A DNA stretch of 64,000 bases. Origin: Euptelea pleiosperma (lineage: Eukaryota > Streptophyta > Magnoliopsida > Ranunculales > Eupteleaceae). The stretch lies in contig CM068552.1 in assembly GCA_035048495.1 (NCBI GenBank), positions 18,168,154-18,232,153 on the forward strand. Reading direction: 5' to 3'. Position numbers and translations under genes: made by a program. Position 1 is the stretch's first letter. Each line of letters starts with the position of its first letter. The notes below the pieces were generated by a model. The model worked only from the letters and a program-made list of their open reading frames with translations, searched no databases and was not told where the DNA came from. Positions 48,601 through 60,387 of this stretch are shown piece by piece.

Positions 48601-51600
48601 ATCAATAGCGTCCAGAACTTCTCTCAAAACCTCCAGGGCAGTACCGGCCTTTTCTATTATACTGTAATAAATAAATGTGATCTAAGAAATGGGTATAGAA
48701 TTATACATGGTACACATTTTTTTTATTTCTGAAGCATTTCCTGAGTACTACATGTTCAACACGACAAACATATACAGCATAGAAGCCCCAGCAGTATGGC
48801 ATTCATTCTACAATCTTTTGTGTTTCTGGAACTTTTTTCTCTTTTTGATAAGTAACAAAGCTTTCATTAACATATAATGGAAAAAAAAAAAAAAAAGCAA
48901 GGATGAGAAAAGAATTAGAGAAAAAAAATTTAGGGAAAAGAATTCCCTATGTACAAAAGGTTTCTATGGACGGCCTCCTTAGACAAATGATCAGCAACAT
49001 CATTAGCTTCCCTCAAAGTATGAGAGAATACGATAGTTCACTCTCTAGCTAATTCCCTAATGTGCAACAGTAGGTTCTTCAATCACCATGACCCAAACCC
49101 TCATTTGACAACTACTGAATAGTGTGAGCCGAGTCACCCTCCACTTCCAAAGGACCAAAAACATTATCTCTAAAAATACAGAGACCTTGAAGAGCAATCT
49201 AACGTCCACCTTATTTGAATCCAAAATGACTACGAGACCAGAAAAAGCCTCGAAAACAGTGGCAATTTCACCCTAAACATACACACACACACACACAAAA
49301 CACGCCCAAAGACTGACAGCACAACAATAAACTTTAAAACTCCTAAATTACAGTAGAGAACCTAACTTACAACTCGTACCATAGAGAGGGTTAAGGCTTT
49401 TGTGACATGGCAGGTTGTCCACTGAATAAACCTTACCGGCACTGACTCCATATTTAAAATATGGGTATCTTTTGCCCCCTTCTCTAAACTGAACTTTTTC
49501 AAGTCATTATTGAAAATGTAGGGTATCTAGCTGGATGTAAAAATCTCTACATGTCTACAACAGTGCAAGTGAGTATGCTAGTGTAATTCTGCATCGCAAT
49601 AGTGTAGTCTAAACACGTACAAAAAGTAGGGGCAAGTCCCCTGTCTTACAAATCTGTGCGACTTGGTCAATCTTTTAATTTGGACGAAGGCCATTTTCAG
49701 TTACAGCTTACAAAGCATGATCACGCACAACAAAATAAGTGTTTCAATAAAACTGCAACAATATTTAAACATGGTTCTAATTCTCAAACTTATTAGTATC
49801 TCCATTGTAAACACAAAAGGTACAGTTTTTCCACTCATAACTTAAATGTTTGATAAATCATAATACATTCATGATCCATGACCGTGTATTTCCACACATA
49901 ATTAGATGTAAATGATATCGAACTTCGATTTTTTTTTTCTCATTATTTTCTATATTCTGACAATAATTCCATTTTTCACGGTTTTTCTACTTTTAATTGT
50001 TTCTTTTCTGATTTTAAAATATTTACCCTTTTTCAACAGAATCTCACGATTCACAGTTCTGAATCCCAATTTGATTCACCCAAACACAAGATGATTCAGT
50101 TATGATTCTCAACTCTAACAACCTTGGGTTGCAGCTAAAACAGACTCAAACCTAGCAGAGGAGAGACTAGACAAGGAATGGAGGCAACACTCCTCAGTAA
50201 TCAAGCCTGAATGACAGTGGATGACATAGGCAGCAGAGCCAGATGGAGAAACCCTATATCCTCTCGAGTTCCAGATGTAAAGCCATAAAGAACTGCAGCA
50301 ATGAGTCTTAATACAACATTTAAAAGGGTGCAGGCACGACATCTGTTGTGATACTCAACCCTAGCAACCTTGGGTTGCAGCTGAAACAGACTCGGGTCTA
50401 GCAGAGGAAAGATTAGACATGGAATGGAGACGACACTCCTCAGCAATCAAGCCTGCATGATAGTGGACGACATAGGCAGCAAAGCCAGATTGAGGAATCC
50501 TATATCCTCTTGACTTCTAGATGCAAAGCCATCAAGAACTGCACAAATGAGTCTTAATACAATATTTAAAAGCGTAGAGGCACAACATGCAGAAAATTGT
50601 GGCCCCAATAACGCAAACAAATATCATAGATCAATCATCCCAAACTCTCAGACAAACTTTTCTCTCGGTGAGCCATGAAGATACCAACTTCCAACTGTTA
50701 TGAGTGGATGTCACTTACTTGTAACAATAGTCCACTAAGTTAACTCTATGCTTGCTTGGAAGTTGAAAACTTTGCGGTTAGTTGTCTTGGCATTAGATCA
50801 AAGGATGTGAATAAAGCAATTCTAGGCAAATGGCATAGGAAATTTGGAAGCTTGAAAAGGAACTGAGAAGCTTGTAGAGAAAGGTTATTGAATGCAAGTT
50901 TGGAAGTAGAAATCTCTGATGAGATTGCAATCATGGTTTCATGCATTGGCCGATACCGACATGTATCACCTGATTGGCAAGGACAGATCCAAGAAACCAA
51001 GGTGACTTAGGATTCACATCATATCAACCTCCAACTGCATCGGGGAGTGGAAATAGGGGTTTGTCAAGCAATGTATGTAACCTTTTTCTTTGCAAAAAAT
51101 GAACTTAATAGGTTACAAAATCAAATCCATGGATTCTTGACTAGATCGAAGAGCTTTTGAGAAAATCTCTGACTATTGGAGGAATTTGAGTTGGTTTTTC
51201 AAATAGATGCATGTTACAGACACCAAACATTTGGGATAAGGAGTAGATGATCATGATCATGATAAATATTTTCTCATTTTTCCTGTAACTTTTAAGCAAA
51301 AATAAAATTTTCGTATTTGTACATCTGTTGTGCATGTGGTGTCTCGTACTTTGATTCATGATCTTGCAAGTTCGGAGTTGATGAACATTTTTCTTAATAC
51401 AAATTTTCAATTCTCTTGTATTTTTCAATAAAAATGTTTATCGTAATTTCTATTATGTCATTATTAAATTTACATACAAATCTGTGTCTGGAGTGAGTAT
51501 GTTGTGATGGATGAGTTGTAAATTCTATTATGTATAGCCAAGATGAGGATGTTGAGATGTATGTGTAGTAAGACAAGGACAAAATTATAAATGAACGCAG

Positions 51601-54600
51601 TTGTGAAAATATAAGAGTAGCCCCAATAAGTGATAAAATGAGGGAAAGTTGATTGAGATAGTTTGGTCATGTACAACGAAGACCAACGACAGCACCAGTG
51701 AGGAGATATGTGCAAGTCGAAGGAACTAAAAGGCCAAAACGTACGTGGAGTGAGGTTCTGAGGGGAGAATTAAGAAACTTGCCTTAACGGAAGAAATGGC
51801 TTTAGACAGGATTGAAAGGAGGAATAAGATTCGTACAGCATACCCTATACCGTTGGGAAAAACATGATGACGATGATGACAAATCTGTGTTTGAGGTAGG
51901 AGGATGAGTGGAATATCTACAATCTGAGGTTCGAGATAATTTATTTATAAGACATTTTCTATTTTTTGCATTCTTTACTAGAAGTATTTATTACAATTTA
52001 TTTTCTGATTATAAATATATTTGAAAATCAATGTATGATGTTCCTAGATAAGTGCTCTAAGACATTAAGCAGAGATTTGATTTTATATTATTATTATTTT
52101 TACTTCTTTGATTATTAAATCTATTAGTAGATGTGGTGCTCAGACAAGTGATTTCAAATCCAACATGCTGCATTGTCTGTTTTGATTTTTATACGATCTT
52201 TTATTAATTATTTGTTTTTCAAATAATAAATTATTGTGTGTTTTTGGGCCTTTGTTAATAACATATCAAAGTAAGCTGCACTCTATTCCGGTTTATGTTC
52301 ACATGTAATTGGTTTCTTCGATGGGTCTTGCGTTTTCCTTTGTTTTATCATTTTTGTTGTAGTTAGTATTTTCTCTGTACTTTGTTTCTTTTGGTGAAAT
52401 CAGTTATTCATTGGTTAAGTTAATTAGTCAAATAAGTTAAGTTAATTAGTCAAATAAATTATTATCCAATACAATGTCACTATCCAATATAATGATCTAC
52501 TTTTTCTCTTTGTTCTACCTTGCATTTCTAAAAATGCCCCAACAAAACTAGAAGTTTGTGGGCCGCAAAATAGAAGTTCCCTACAGAGCGAATGGAATCA
52601 TAAGACAAATTGACAAGAATTCAATACAATTTCTACTTTAGTTTCTTTATTAGACAGAGTATAACCAGAACCACAACATCCTAATATGAATGGTGATTTT
52701 CGCATAACCTTAGTTCAAGAAAGGAAATGTGTACGCAATTCAGAGAGCATAAGGAGTCTACTGTCTACCAAAGGAGAATCAGTGCATCAGTACAGTCCTG
52801 AATACAGCTCACTAGTGGCAGGCATATAATACCTAGATTCAGGCACAATCTGAGAATTTGATTGTTGAGTGACCCCTTCATGTTTCGGAGAGACAGGTTT
52901 CCTTCCAGATAAATTATTTTTATGTGCCTTTGAAGAAGGAATATCTGAGGGACAAACATGAGGCGTTTGAGGAAACTGTATCCCTGCATTCTGGAAAAAC
53001 AAATACATCATTAATGAACATAGCATTTATATTAATACTATACCGACTAAAGGTCTTAAAGAAGCAAATTGAAGTGGTTAAAATTCACTTCAGACTCAGA
53101 TTTTTACCATAAAAGAGGGCATACTTGATATTAGAACAGCTACTTCTCCAACCTATAAATAAGCATGCAGATATCGCCAGTGTGACATTTAGTTCACATA
53201 ATTTTCTCAGGAAACACCACTAATAGTGTCACTACGTGTTTAGCTGGATTGTCATTATTAGCACCAACAAATCTATGTTCTTTATCATCTTTTGGCAGCA
53301 TTCTAAAAATTGTCAACATCCCTTCTGCTCTTTTCACTTTTTATTTTTTTGATAGGCAATAGCAGGTTATACCCACAGGATAAGGTAATTTCGACTGCAC
53401 AGTAATGCAGGTACATGGAGAAAACCTTTCTTGCAGGATTGAACCCATGACCTCCCATCTGCTCAATTCTTGACAACTACCTGAAATTCCAAGGACAACT
53501 CTACGCATAACGATGACAAAGCATAAGGGACAGTGTCACATAGCAAAAAGTTTAACAATAGCATGAGTGAACAGTCTGTGTGCAACCTGGGTATGGTGTG
53601 GTCCAAGTGTCAGATTTGTTTGACCCCATATCAACGGAACAGGGACATGACCTATGATCAGTGGTGGAGCCAGGATTTTGTTCCCGGGGGGGGGGGATAG
53701 TAATACGAGGATAGTAATAGTAATTTCTCTTTACCAGGTAGTTTTGGCCAATAAATTTTTTTTTATGAATTTTGATAGTTGGTGGTGTGGGGGGGAGGTG
53801 GGCAAGCCACAGGTATTTATTTATAAAAAAAGTACATTAATATTAACATTAGTTTAAATCAGTAATCCAGCTATATTAATTTTATTAATATAAACATTCA
53901 TAGCACCTATTTGATTATCATATACTTTTTTATTAGATGTTTACACACTCAAGCTTGTGTATCTATCTGTGTACACTTTATAACATCATATGTGGAAGTA
54001 TCTATGCCATAAATTTTAGGAAATGGGTAGGATACTCTTATCTGTATCAGTGTCCTTGATTTTGGAAAATGTCAAGTCATATCCCCACTTCCCGTATCCG
54101 GGCATCATAGGACGTGACTATAAAGTTAATATTTTCTACTATTTATAATACCTATCTTATTATGTAACTTTTTAAAATAATTAATATTTTCACCATAAAG
54201 TATCCAAGTAGGGGCTGAGCCACATATCTGACACGGATCCCATGCCCCAACCTCTTGTCATGTTGTTTCAACAAGGATTACCCAGTGGTTTGAAGGATCT
54301 GGATATAATAGATAATTAAGTGCTACCTTCAGCTTCAGATTGTGGTAAGAGAGAAAGTAGAAGCTCAAAAGATGAAGACTTCGAAATATTACACCAAGTG
54401 TCTGAAGACAACAGTCATGCAATGTTAGATCAAGGTTCGCCAATCAAAAGCTGTCAGTTGTACTATAGAAACCATATTATATATTTAATCATAACCAAGG
54501 TTCAAAATTTCGTTTCGGAGCAATGTCTAGGTCAAGTGAAAACACGAGACAAACTCCAAAAGGACCGAAACGAAACATTCACGAAACTTTGAAAAAATGG

Positions 54601-55458
54601 CGAAACAGCAAAATTTCCAAAACATTATGAAACATTCCCAGAATAGTGAAATCATTTTTTTTTATCTGTTTTTTTATTGTATCGGATTGAAACGTAATGT
54701 CTCGGTTTGTCTCGGCGAAATAAAACAAAACATATGAAACATGCAACATTCCAAAACATTAAACCATGCTCACAACTCAGCAAATAAGTACAATAAAAAA
54801 TAAAAAAGCCACAGAAGCCCTGCAAAAGGTGATCAAGAATTCATTTCGGCTTATGCTTAGAAGTGCCGTTGTGGTATTAATTGATCTGAATAACAGCAAC
54901 GAGAGTCAAGAACAAATTGCATGGTTCCTATATGAGAAAATCATTCATTCTCTGGTTATCATAGACTTCTATTATACAAGCTGAACCAGGATAGTAGTAG
55001 CAGTTTCACCAAAAATATGATGTTCCCGCCATGAGACAGCAGGCCCATCATAAAGGATTAGGTGTAAGTCGAGGAATAAATCATCTCATGAAAGGAGAGC
55101 CTTATGGGTTGAATGAATCTGTACCTACCACCAACTCAAAATATGCAGCATGATATTGAGGGAACTTTCCAGAAGCTCCACCAAGGGATGTCTGTGTGGC
55201 ATCTAGAAGATGAAATATCTTCTCTCGGACAGGCAGATCTGACTGTAAAACAGAAGATAACCAATTAAAGTTTTTGAGGATGTTTCAAAGAGTAGCAATA
55301 ATTAAGGAGATAAAATCAGTTAAGAGTTGGCAATTCTGTCTGTTGGAAACGGGATCAACCTTTTTCTTCACTATCTTCACCAGTATAGGAAGAAGTCCTG
55401 CATCAATAACCTGCTTGTGAATATGTTCTCCACAATTATTCATCAACATCTCCAATAA
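33619..55458 (-). CDS. TOM1-like protein (VHS-GAT, ESCRT-0-like sorting), 5' end missing
   Basis: Plant TOM1-like (TOL) proteins bind ubiquitinated membrane proteins and pass them to ESCRT for vacuolar degradation. Seven minus-strand exons join in frame (996 nt including stop): 55360-55458 and 55129-55242 (VHS domain: [54 protein letters not shown]); 52833-52990 ([10 protein letters not shown] and linker); 48586-48661, 41483-41568 and 34085-34243 (GAT helices: [59 protein letters not shown]); and 33619-33922 ([34 protein letters not shown], a Pro-rich stretch and a Ser-rich end). All junctions have GT..AG and matching phase, and there is no stop, so the gene looks functional. The exon(s) with the first 55-60 residues of VHS were not found up to 64000. 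It is related to the longer TOL3/5/6/9-type members. Confidence 0.9.
35359..40666 (-). mobile_element. Complete Ty1/copia retrotransposon in a TOM1-like intron (5,308 bp)
   Basis: LTRs lie at 35359-35581 and 40446-40666 (223 and 221 bp). By eye they differ at seven positions plus one 2-bp indel. CATTT flanks both ends (35354-35358, 40667-40671). On the minus strand the LTRs run TGTTAT..CCAACT, a non-canonical TG..CT end pair. A primer-binding site (TGGTATCAAAGC, like initiator tRNA-Met) sits at 40434-40445 and the tract CTTGAGGGGAG lies next to the 3' LTR. The element lies between TOM1-like exons 34085-34243 and 41483-41568, in the same direction as the gene. Confidence 0.93.
35645..39668 (-). 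pseudogene. Mutated copia gag-pol polyprotein
   Basis: Domain order from the 5' side is as follows. Gag ([10 protein letters not shown], then [20 protein letters not shown]) with a zinc knuckle ([14 protein letters not shown]). Protease ([13 protein letters not shown]). Pre-integrase and integrase ([34 protein letters not shown]). Reverse transcriptase ([25 protein letters not shown]). RNase H ([34 protein letters not shown]). The RT-integrase order and YVDD make it copia. It is inactive: stop codons near 38521 (a Gln codon), 37770 (a Lys codon) and 36800 (the Gln before LDVKNAFL), and frame changes in gag near 39480 and in the integrase zinc region near 38220-38300. Confidence 0.9.
43038..43320 (+). 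pseudogene. L1-type retrotransposon RNase H remnant
   Basis: Reads [20 protein letters not shown] and GAFRNDRG, then after a frame change [20 protein letters not shown]. This is the N-terminal half of the plant L1/RVT_3 RNase H domain (normally NFDGS.. then EAEA..AL..GL). Intronic, within the TOM1-like gene. Confidence 0.75.
46449..47100 (+). pseudogene. hAT element remnant with BED zinc-finger transposase fragment and right terminus
   Basis: From ATG 46457 it reads [20 protein letters not shown], a stop, then [17 protein letters not shown] and, after a frame change, [20 protein letters not shown] and [17 protein letters not shown]. This is a BED-type zinc finger (CxxC..HxxxxxC) of hAT transposases. 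About 250 bp later the sequence gives the local hAT terminus (gggttgggctcggg..cccgcccgagttgcaccctA, ending at 47100). Most of the transposase is deleted. Intronic. Confidence 0.72.
47101..47310 (+). pseudogene. L1 reverse-transcriptase C-terminal remnant
   Basis: Reads [12 protein letters not shown] and, in another frame, [20 protein letters not shown] with [14 protein letters not shown]. This is the same conserved C-terminal segment as in 51600-51880 ([19 protein letters not shown]). Confidence 0.62.
47740..48110 (+). pseudogene. L1 endonuclease-domain remnant
   Basis: [20 protein letters not shown] matches the start of the L1 apurinic endonuclease (SWNVRGLN..KR..). It continues in another frame as [20 protein letters not shown] and [20 protein letters not shown]. 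The catalytic Glu motif (..ET..) is lost (FLNSGS). Intronic relic. Confidence 0.7.
48160..48335. repeat. Imperfect direct repeat, about 115 bp spacing
   Basis: The phrases 'tcccaagcatctcctc' and 'ctgcttttcctat' occur twice in the same order (about 48165-48220 and 48277-48330). Confidence 0.6.
48830..49270 (-). pseudogene. L1 RNase H and 3'-terminus remnant
   Basis: On the minus strand: [20 protein letters not shown], then [20 protein letters not shown], the conserved end of a plant non-LTR RNase H domain. A 3' untranslated end follows: atgttaatgaaagctttgtt, then acttatcaaaaag. Stops interrupt the frame. The CTTATC(A)n terminus matters for interpreting 63806-63826. Confidence 0.75.
50105..50590. 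repeat. Tandem duplication, about 245 bp x 2
   Basis: Two head-to-tail copies start '.aaccttgggttgcagct.aaacagactc' at about 50120 and 50367, with matching order through 'atgagtcttaatacaa.atttaaaag'. They differ by scattered substitutions. Located in the intron between TOM1-like exons 48586-48661 and 52833-52990. Confidence 0.82.
51600..51880 (+). pseudogene. L1 reverse-transcriptase C-terminal remnant
   Basis: Reads KMRES, then [40 protein letters not shown] and [19 protein letters not shown]. This is a typical C-terminal signature of plant L1 ORF2. There are small indels and it is intronic. Confidence 0.75.
53336..53485 (-). mobile_element. Possible tRNA-derived SINE
   Basis: On the minus strand: 'gggaggtcatgggttcaatcct' (contains a pol III B-box-like GGTTCAATCC), about 90 bp of body, then 'cctatcaaaaaaataaaaag'. 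Size and layout fit a SINE with an A-rich tail. The A box and target duplications were not established. Confidence 0.42.
53659..54230. repeat. Possible DNA-transposon fragment with G run
   Basis: Starts 'cagtggtggagccaggattttg', a terminus often seen in plant non-autonomous transposons, followed by an 11-G run (53685-53695) and another G run near 53790. No convincing partner terminus was found. Intronic. Confidence 0.3.
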
Positions 55459-55559
55459 CTGCAAAACCAGATGATAGTTGAATGGTCAAACAACCTGGCA
55501 GTGTGCATCAGAATAGGGGGAGAATCTCTGCTGCATCCCTTATTTATTTGGTCTTTGGT

Positions 55560-55900
55560 GTAAAAGATTTTGTTGGTGCAAGAGCAACTAAATTTTGGGA
55601 GGTGTGGATGAGGGTTATGAAGCCGGTACATATAATAAGGTTAGAAGACAAGTTGAAAAAGGCTAAGACAATATGGACCAAACCTGAAACGGGGTGGAAC
55701 AAAATAAATTTTGATGGGGCCGGGCCGCCAAATTTGGATGACTGTTGCAGTGCAGCAGCGATTGCAATATTAGATTGGTTTCTTACTTATTCAAAAAAAA
55801 ATATTAGATTGGTTTCTTTATTCCAGCAAAGACAAGGAAATCATACATTAGCTCCTATGTTGGCTCTGGAGCTAACAAATGAACTGGGGTTGATGTGAGA
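55560..55900 (+). pseudogene. L1 RNase H remnant upstream of TOM1-like VHS exon
   Basis: Reads RLEDKLKKAKTIWTKPETGW, then NKINFDGAGPPNLDDCCSAA, the entry to an RNase H (RVT_3) domain (W..P..GW.K.NFDGA). It then degrades. It lies in antisense orientation in the intron 5' of the TOM1-like exon at 55360. Confidence 0.65.
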
Positions 55901-56559
55901 AGTTATAAAGAGAGGTGCTCTGAATGTTATCAACATGTTTCTTATGCAAAAAAAGTCCCCCTCTGGCTTTTAGTATTTGTTCCTATGTCCTTAATATCAA
56001 ATGCAATGGCGTGGCTAATAAAATATAGTAGCTTATTTCAAAGTAATATGAAAAAATGAGAAAGGTTCTAGCTCTTCTTACATAAGCAAGGGATGAGTGC
56101 CACTTAGGTGTGATTGGTTGCTTGGTTTAAAGTACTGCCGATCCAAAAAAAAAGGGTGCTAAAATGCATCTTAAAACATGTTGGGTCTTGTTATCTTCAC
56201 ATTTAATTTTTTCAAACATGTGTTAGACAGGAAACAGTTGTGAACCATTTCTTTTGGCATTTTTGCACGTGAAGCTCTCAGAAAAATGCACAAATTCTAC
56301 TTAACATCCATCTCTCCCCCTACCCAACATTCTGTCACGCCCTGAAATCTGACACAGATCCCGAGGAGTGAATTGACAAGCGCTCATGTCTCCGAATTTC
56401 TCACAATAACCCAATTATCATTTTTCTATGATTATTTACAATAATGGTACCATAAAATTAATTCCATTCATGGTCAAAAATATATGCATCAAAAGGTTGT
56501 AGCCTGTGATAATATATACACATTTGCATGCCTGATATTTCTCAATAATGTTTTTTTAA

Positions 56560-57046
56560 TTGATCAGTAAATAAGTATCATATAAAAGGGAAAACCATGC
56601 TATAAACATACACAAAGGCAAATCTAGCTCTTCAAAAAGGAGGAATAGTATCGCCTAACAACTATCTAAATACAAAAGTTTCAAAAAAGCAGCCTCTAAA
56701 CTCTGGGGGAAGGGAAGACCAGAGATAAAGTAAGGTTTTTACTTTCAAGACCAACTCTGGAACAGCTTCTTCTATCTCTTCAAAAATCCGTGAGTTTCTT
56801 TCCTTCTAAATGGCCACCAAAATGGCAAACAGAAGAATACACCATAGGAATTGCCCTTTGCCAACGAAGGTGTCCATCGATCCTCCTTGGACAAAACCAA
56901 TCACATGTTCAGGGACCACAAAAGGAATGCCTAACAGACTGAAGAAGACCTGCCACACCTCAGCGGAAAATAGAACTGTACCAAAATGGAAACAAACCCT
57001 AACGTCGCTTCTCTAACAATTTCTAGCAAATGTCCTCAACGAAAAT
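56560..57046 (-). pseudogene. L1 zinc-binding (zf-RVT) remnant
   Basis: The minus strand reads AEVWQVFFSLLGIPFVVPEH and GKGQFLWCILLFAILVAI, then after a stop KERNSRIFEEIEEAVPELVL. This is the zf-RVT region that ends many plant L1 ORF2 proteins (W..F..LG..; GKG..LW.I...AI.W..W.ERN.RIFE). It is interrupted at 57047 by the TRIM-like element. Confidence 0.65.
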
Positions 57047-57100
57047 TGACGTAGGACTAATGGTCGTTCTACGAGTTATGGGAAAATAAGAGAAGATGAT

Positions 57101-57147
<47 letters not shown>

Positions 57148-58495
57148 TAGAATGGTTAATGGTGGGAATCGCTCCATTGGCCTCACGCTAAACCCATCAA
57201 GGAGAAATCATGCACAAAAGCATCTTCAATCTTCAATATCTGTTTCATCATAAGCATCTTCAAAGGATTACATAACTATCTATAAACGCCCTAACGTAGC
57301 TTTCCATTCTAATCAACTGAAACAAGAAAGTCCTACAATTATACTAGTTGTAATCAATCTAGAAATCCTAATTAGAAATAAAATCTAATTTAATTGGAAA
57401 ATCATAAATTATAAATAGTAAAACGAGATATATTATACATAGTAGTTTCGAGATTTACTATAAATAGTAAAAACGGGAGGTCCACTCGCTTAACCGCCAT
57501 TGATTCGGTGTAGCAGTGAACCAATGTAGTTGAATGCTCTCGCATCAAACCCTCTTGGTTAAAAAGAATTCGACCTCGAATTCAGATGCAGAAGAACTGA
57601 TCTAGACCTTTAGATAGTTAGGACTCCCCCCTTGGCTTTAGCACCAAACTCCACTCTCAGTAGTAGTATCACAAGGTCTTCCACTAATCATCATCTTTGA
57701 GATACTTGGGAGTAGTTGTTGATCTTCGACGGAAGACTCGGCTCCTCCTTGCAAGGCATCGGCACCCTGCAAATTCTTTTGGAACTCTCTCCCAAAAGAA
57801 AAATAATTTCTTCAAACTCTTCCAAATATTCTTGAACTTGTGAATGATTCAAAGATCACAACCTTCAGACCATATTGATGTCCATCACACCATCAATACT
57901 TATCTTCTCACTTGCTTCCAATTGCCAGTTAAGCAATCCCATGTCTCCTGTAGCTTAAAAAAAATAACATAAAAGTACCTTTTTTACTCTCTTTTTTTAC
58001 TTTTTTTCACTCTTTTTAAAAAACAAATTGACTAGCTTTTTTTGGGGGGGACTTGTGGACTTAAAATTCAACCCATCAGTTCGTAATACAAGTGAGACCC
58101 ATCAGAGGAAACCATGGCTGCAAAAAACCCTTCTTGTTCGGCTTCTGCACTTCATTTGTAATCAAAACCTCCCCATAACTCATCGGAGAGAAGTGGAAAC
58201 GCTTGCAATGGTGGCAGCGACTTTCCAAGATGGCGGCGACAACAGATTGGAACTCCGACGAGATCTTTTTCTTATTAAAGTCCTTGAAGGCCTTCTCATG
58301 GGTGTCGATGGTCTCCTCCAGTTTGCACTCCATACGTTTTATCTCCTCGTTTAGCTTAACTAACTCGGTTGCCAATGATCAGGTACTAATCTGAGACATC
58401 TTTACAAAACACAATCAGAAATTTCGAACTTGATTTGATAGCAAGTTGACGCGGGACTAATGGTCTTTCTGCGATTTCTGGGAAAATGAGAGAGG

Positions 58496-58534
<39 letters not shown>

Positions 58535-58756
58535 TAGAAATGTGAATGGTGGGAATCGCTCCCTTGGCCTCACGCCAAACCCATCAAGGTGAAATCATGC
58601 ACAAAAGCATCTTCATTCTTCAACCTTCGTTCATCATAATTCATTGATTAAATCAAAGAATTACATCACTATTTATGGGTAATATCGTGAGGGTTACTAG
58701 TTGAATGCTCTCACATCATAATTCATGAGGGTTAGTAGTTGAATGCTCTCACATCA
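57047..58756 (-). mobile_element. TRIM-like non-autonomous LTR element (1,710 bp, 5-bp target duplication)
   Basis: Direct repeats at 57047-57547 (501 bp) and 58447-58756 (310 bp, internally deleted). On the minus strand they run TGATG(C/T)GAGAG..GTCA and are flanked by AAAAT (57042-57046, 58757-58761). A primer-site-like ACTTGCTATCAAATC follows the 5' LTR on the minus strand. The internal segment is about 0.9 kb and lacks pol. It holds a 99-codon minus ORF (58076-58375, MATELVKLNEEIKRMECKLE.., predicted coiled coil) with no recognised family. Confidence 0.78.
57107..57148. repeat. (GA)n microsatellite in the TRIM-like 3' LTR
   Basis: A GA run; the other LTR has (TA)n followed by (GA)n at 58497-58533 in the equivalent position. 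Length differences between the LTRs therefore partly reflect microsatellite slippage. Confidence 0.85.
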
Positions 58757-60387
58757 AAAATACTCTAACCAACCACTCGATCTACTAAATACTCTGAGTC
58801 CTCTGCAATGAAATCTAGAAGTGGAAACTAGGTGAGTGAGCTTTTCGATGTCGAACTAGAAAGCCTACCTATGAATGTCATGGCCGAATGTTTTCTCCCT
58901 TACTTTCTTTAAAAGGTGTAGAAACTTTGTTAGAAAAGACTTCAAATAATCATAATTCATTGAAGTTTACAAATTTTATCAAATATTTTAAATTAATTCG
59001 AGGAATTAATAACTGAATTTTGTAAATTTTATATTACATTTGGACTTCAACTCAACCACCCAAAAAATCGAAATAATTTGACCTAGTTTCACCGAGTTAT
59101 TTCAATTTTTAAAACCATACTTAGACCATCATCTCCCCATCTGATTGTTGCCCCTCATCATTTATGATAGAACCTTCTATACTTATTCGGTCAATCCCAC
59201 CAACCTCCGAACCTGCAGAGAAGTAAACCTCCATATGCGAACAAACTTGATCAATCCCAAGTTGTTGATTGTAGCCGCCTCCATAGACAAACAAGTAATA
59301 TTTGGAGGGTCCATTGTGTTACTTCCCCACAGGGTTATTAATGACCATTGCCAAACACAACCTTTAACATTCAAAATCCAATATTTCAAAGATTGTCTTC
59401 AGAAAAAGTTTGTACTTCTACATTTGTTTTGAGGAGTTGGTTACAAATAGCCCCAACTGAGATGAACTTTTTGAACCACATTACCCCTTTAGCTTTTGTC
59501 ACACTGTAATAGCACCACAATCGCCCAAACTCCCTTATCCCTCTAGTACCACGCCATTGTGCTTACCTACCCCTAGTATTTTGCAGAATGCTCCATGCAC
59601 CCACCAATGACACATCTCGATGGCCACCTTCTTGGGAGTTGCATAATCTTCGGTTGAATAAATAAGCCCAGCATGTGATGGGCTGGAGCAAACTTCTACT
59701 ATTAGGCCACTCACCAGAGAGCACGAAACTACTCTACAATACACCATGAGAATCAAATCTATCAACTCTATCTATGGTGGGCCAACACCATGTAGTGTTG
59801 TAATTCAATCCTTGTTCGCTGGCATATAGTAAGCCACCGCCACAATGATGAATTAAAAATACTTACGCAAAATTATTGTCACGTCTCTCTGCTGCAAGAA
59901 CCTAATGCACGATACCCTCGCACTTGAGAAGACAAAATGTGCCTTAGACTTCGATGACCTTGTAGTAGCGGATCTAGAATGATCTGACCCCCCGTCGTAC
60001 ACCAACATGAAACCTTATGACATGCATCTGTCTCCTGATAGCCTTTTACCTACCTAGTTTTGACTTAAAACTCACTTTTGAACAATAAATCACTTCTCGA
60101 CACAGCAAACACCTGTACATTGATGAATTTTGAAATTTGAACCTTCTATTAGCCCCCAAGACTTGGTCTAACAGCCACTTCCCACACGGGTCAATAAAGA
60201 TATGTACCATGTTATTCCATGTCTATAGGCCAAATGAATGGACCAGATTTGATCTATTGCTACCACACATCCATCCCAACATCCTATGTATGCTTGAGTC
60301 TTGTTGACTAAAGGCCACCTCATCAAATTGAGCTGATGTGTTACCAGCTAAGGCACAAACTTCCACCTCATTTAATGCACTTAGGGT
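58757..60387. other. Unassigned repeat-rich DNA
   Basis: Probably part of the same degraded non-LTR context as the flanking pieces. Antisense open frames at 59183-59389 and 59535-59765 have no recognised domain. No gene, RNA or intact element seen. Confidence 0.35.

Noticed and set aside
58076..58375. 99-codon ORF as a host gene
   Set aside because: It sits between the LTRs of the TRIM-like element next to its primer site, so it is described as part of that element.
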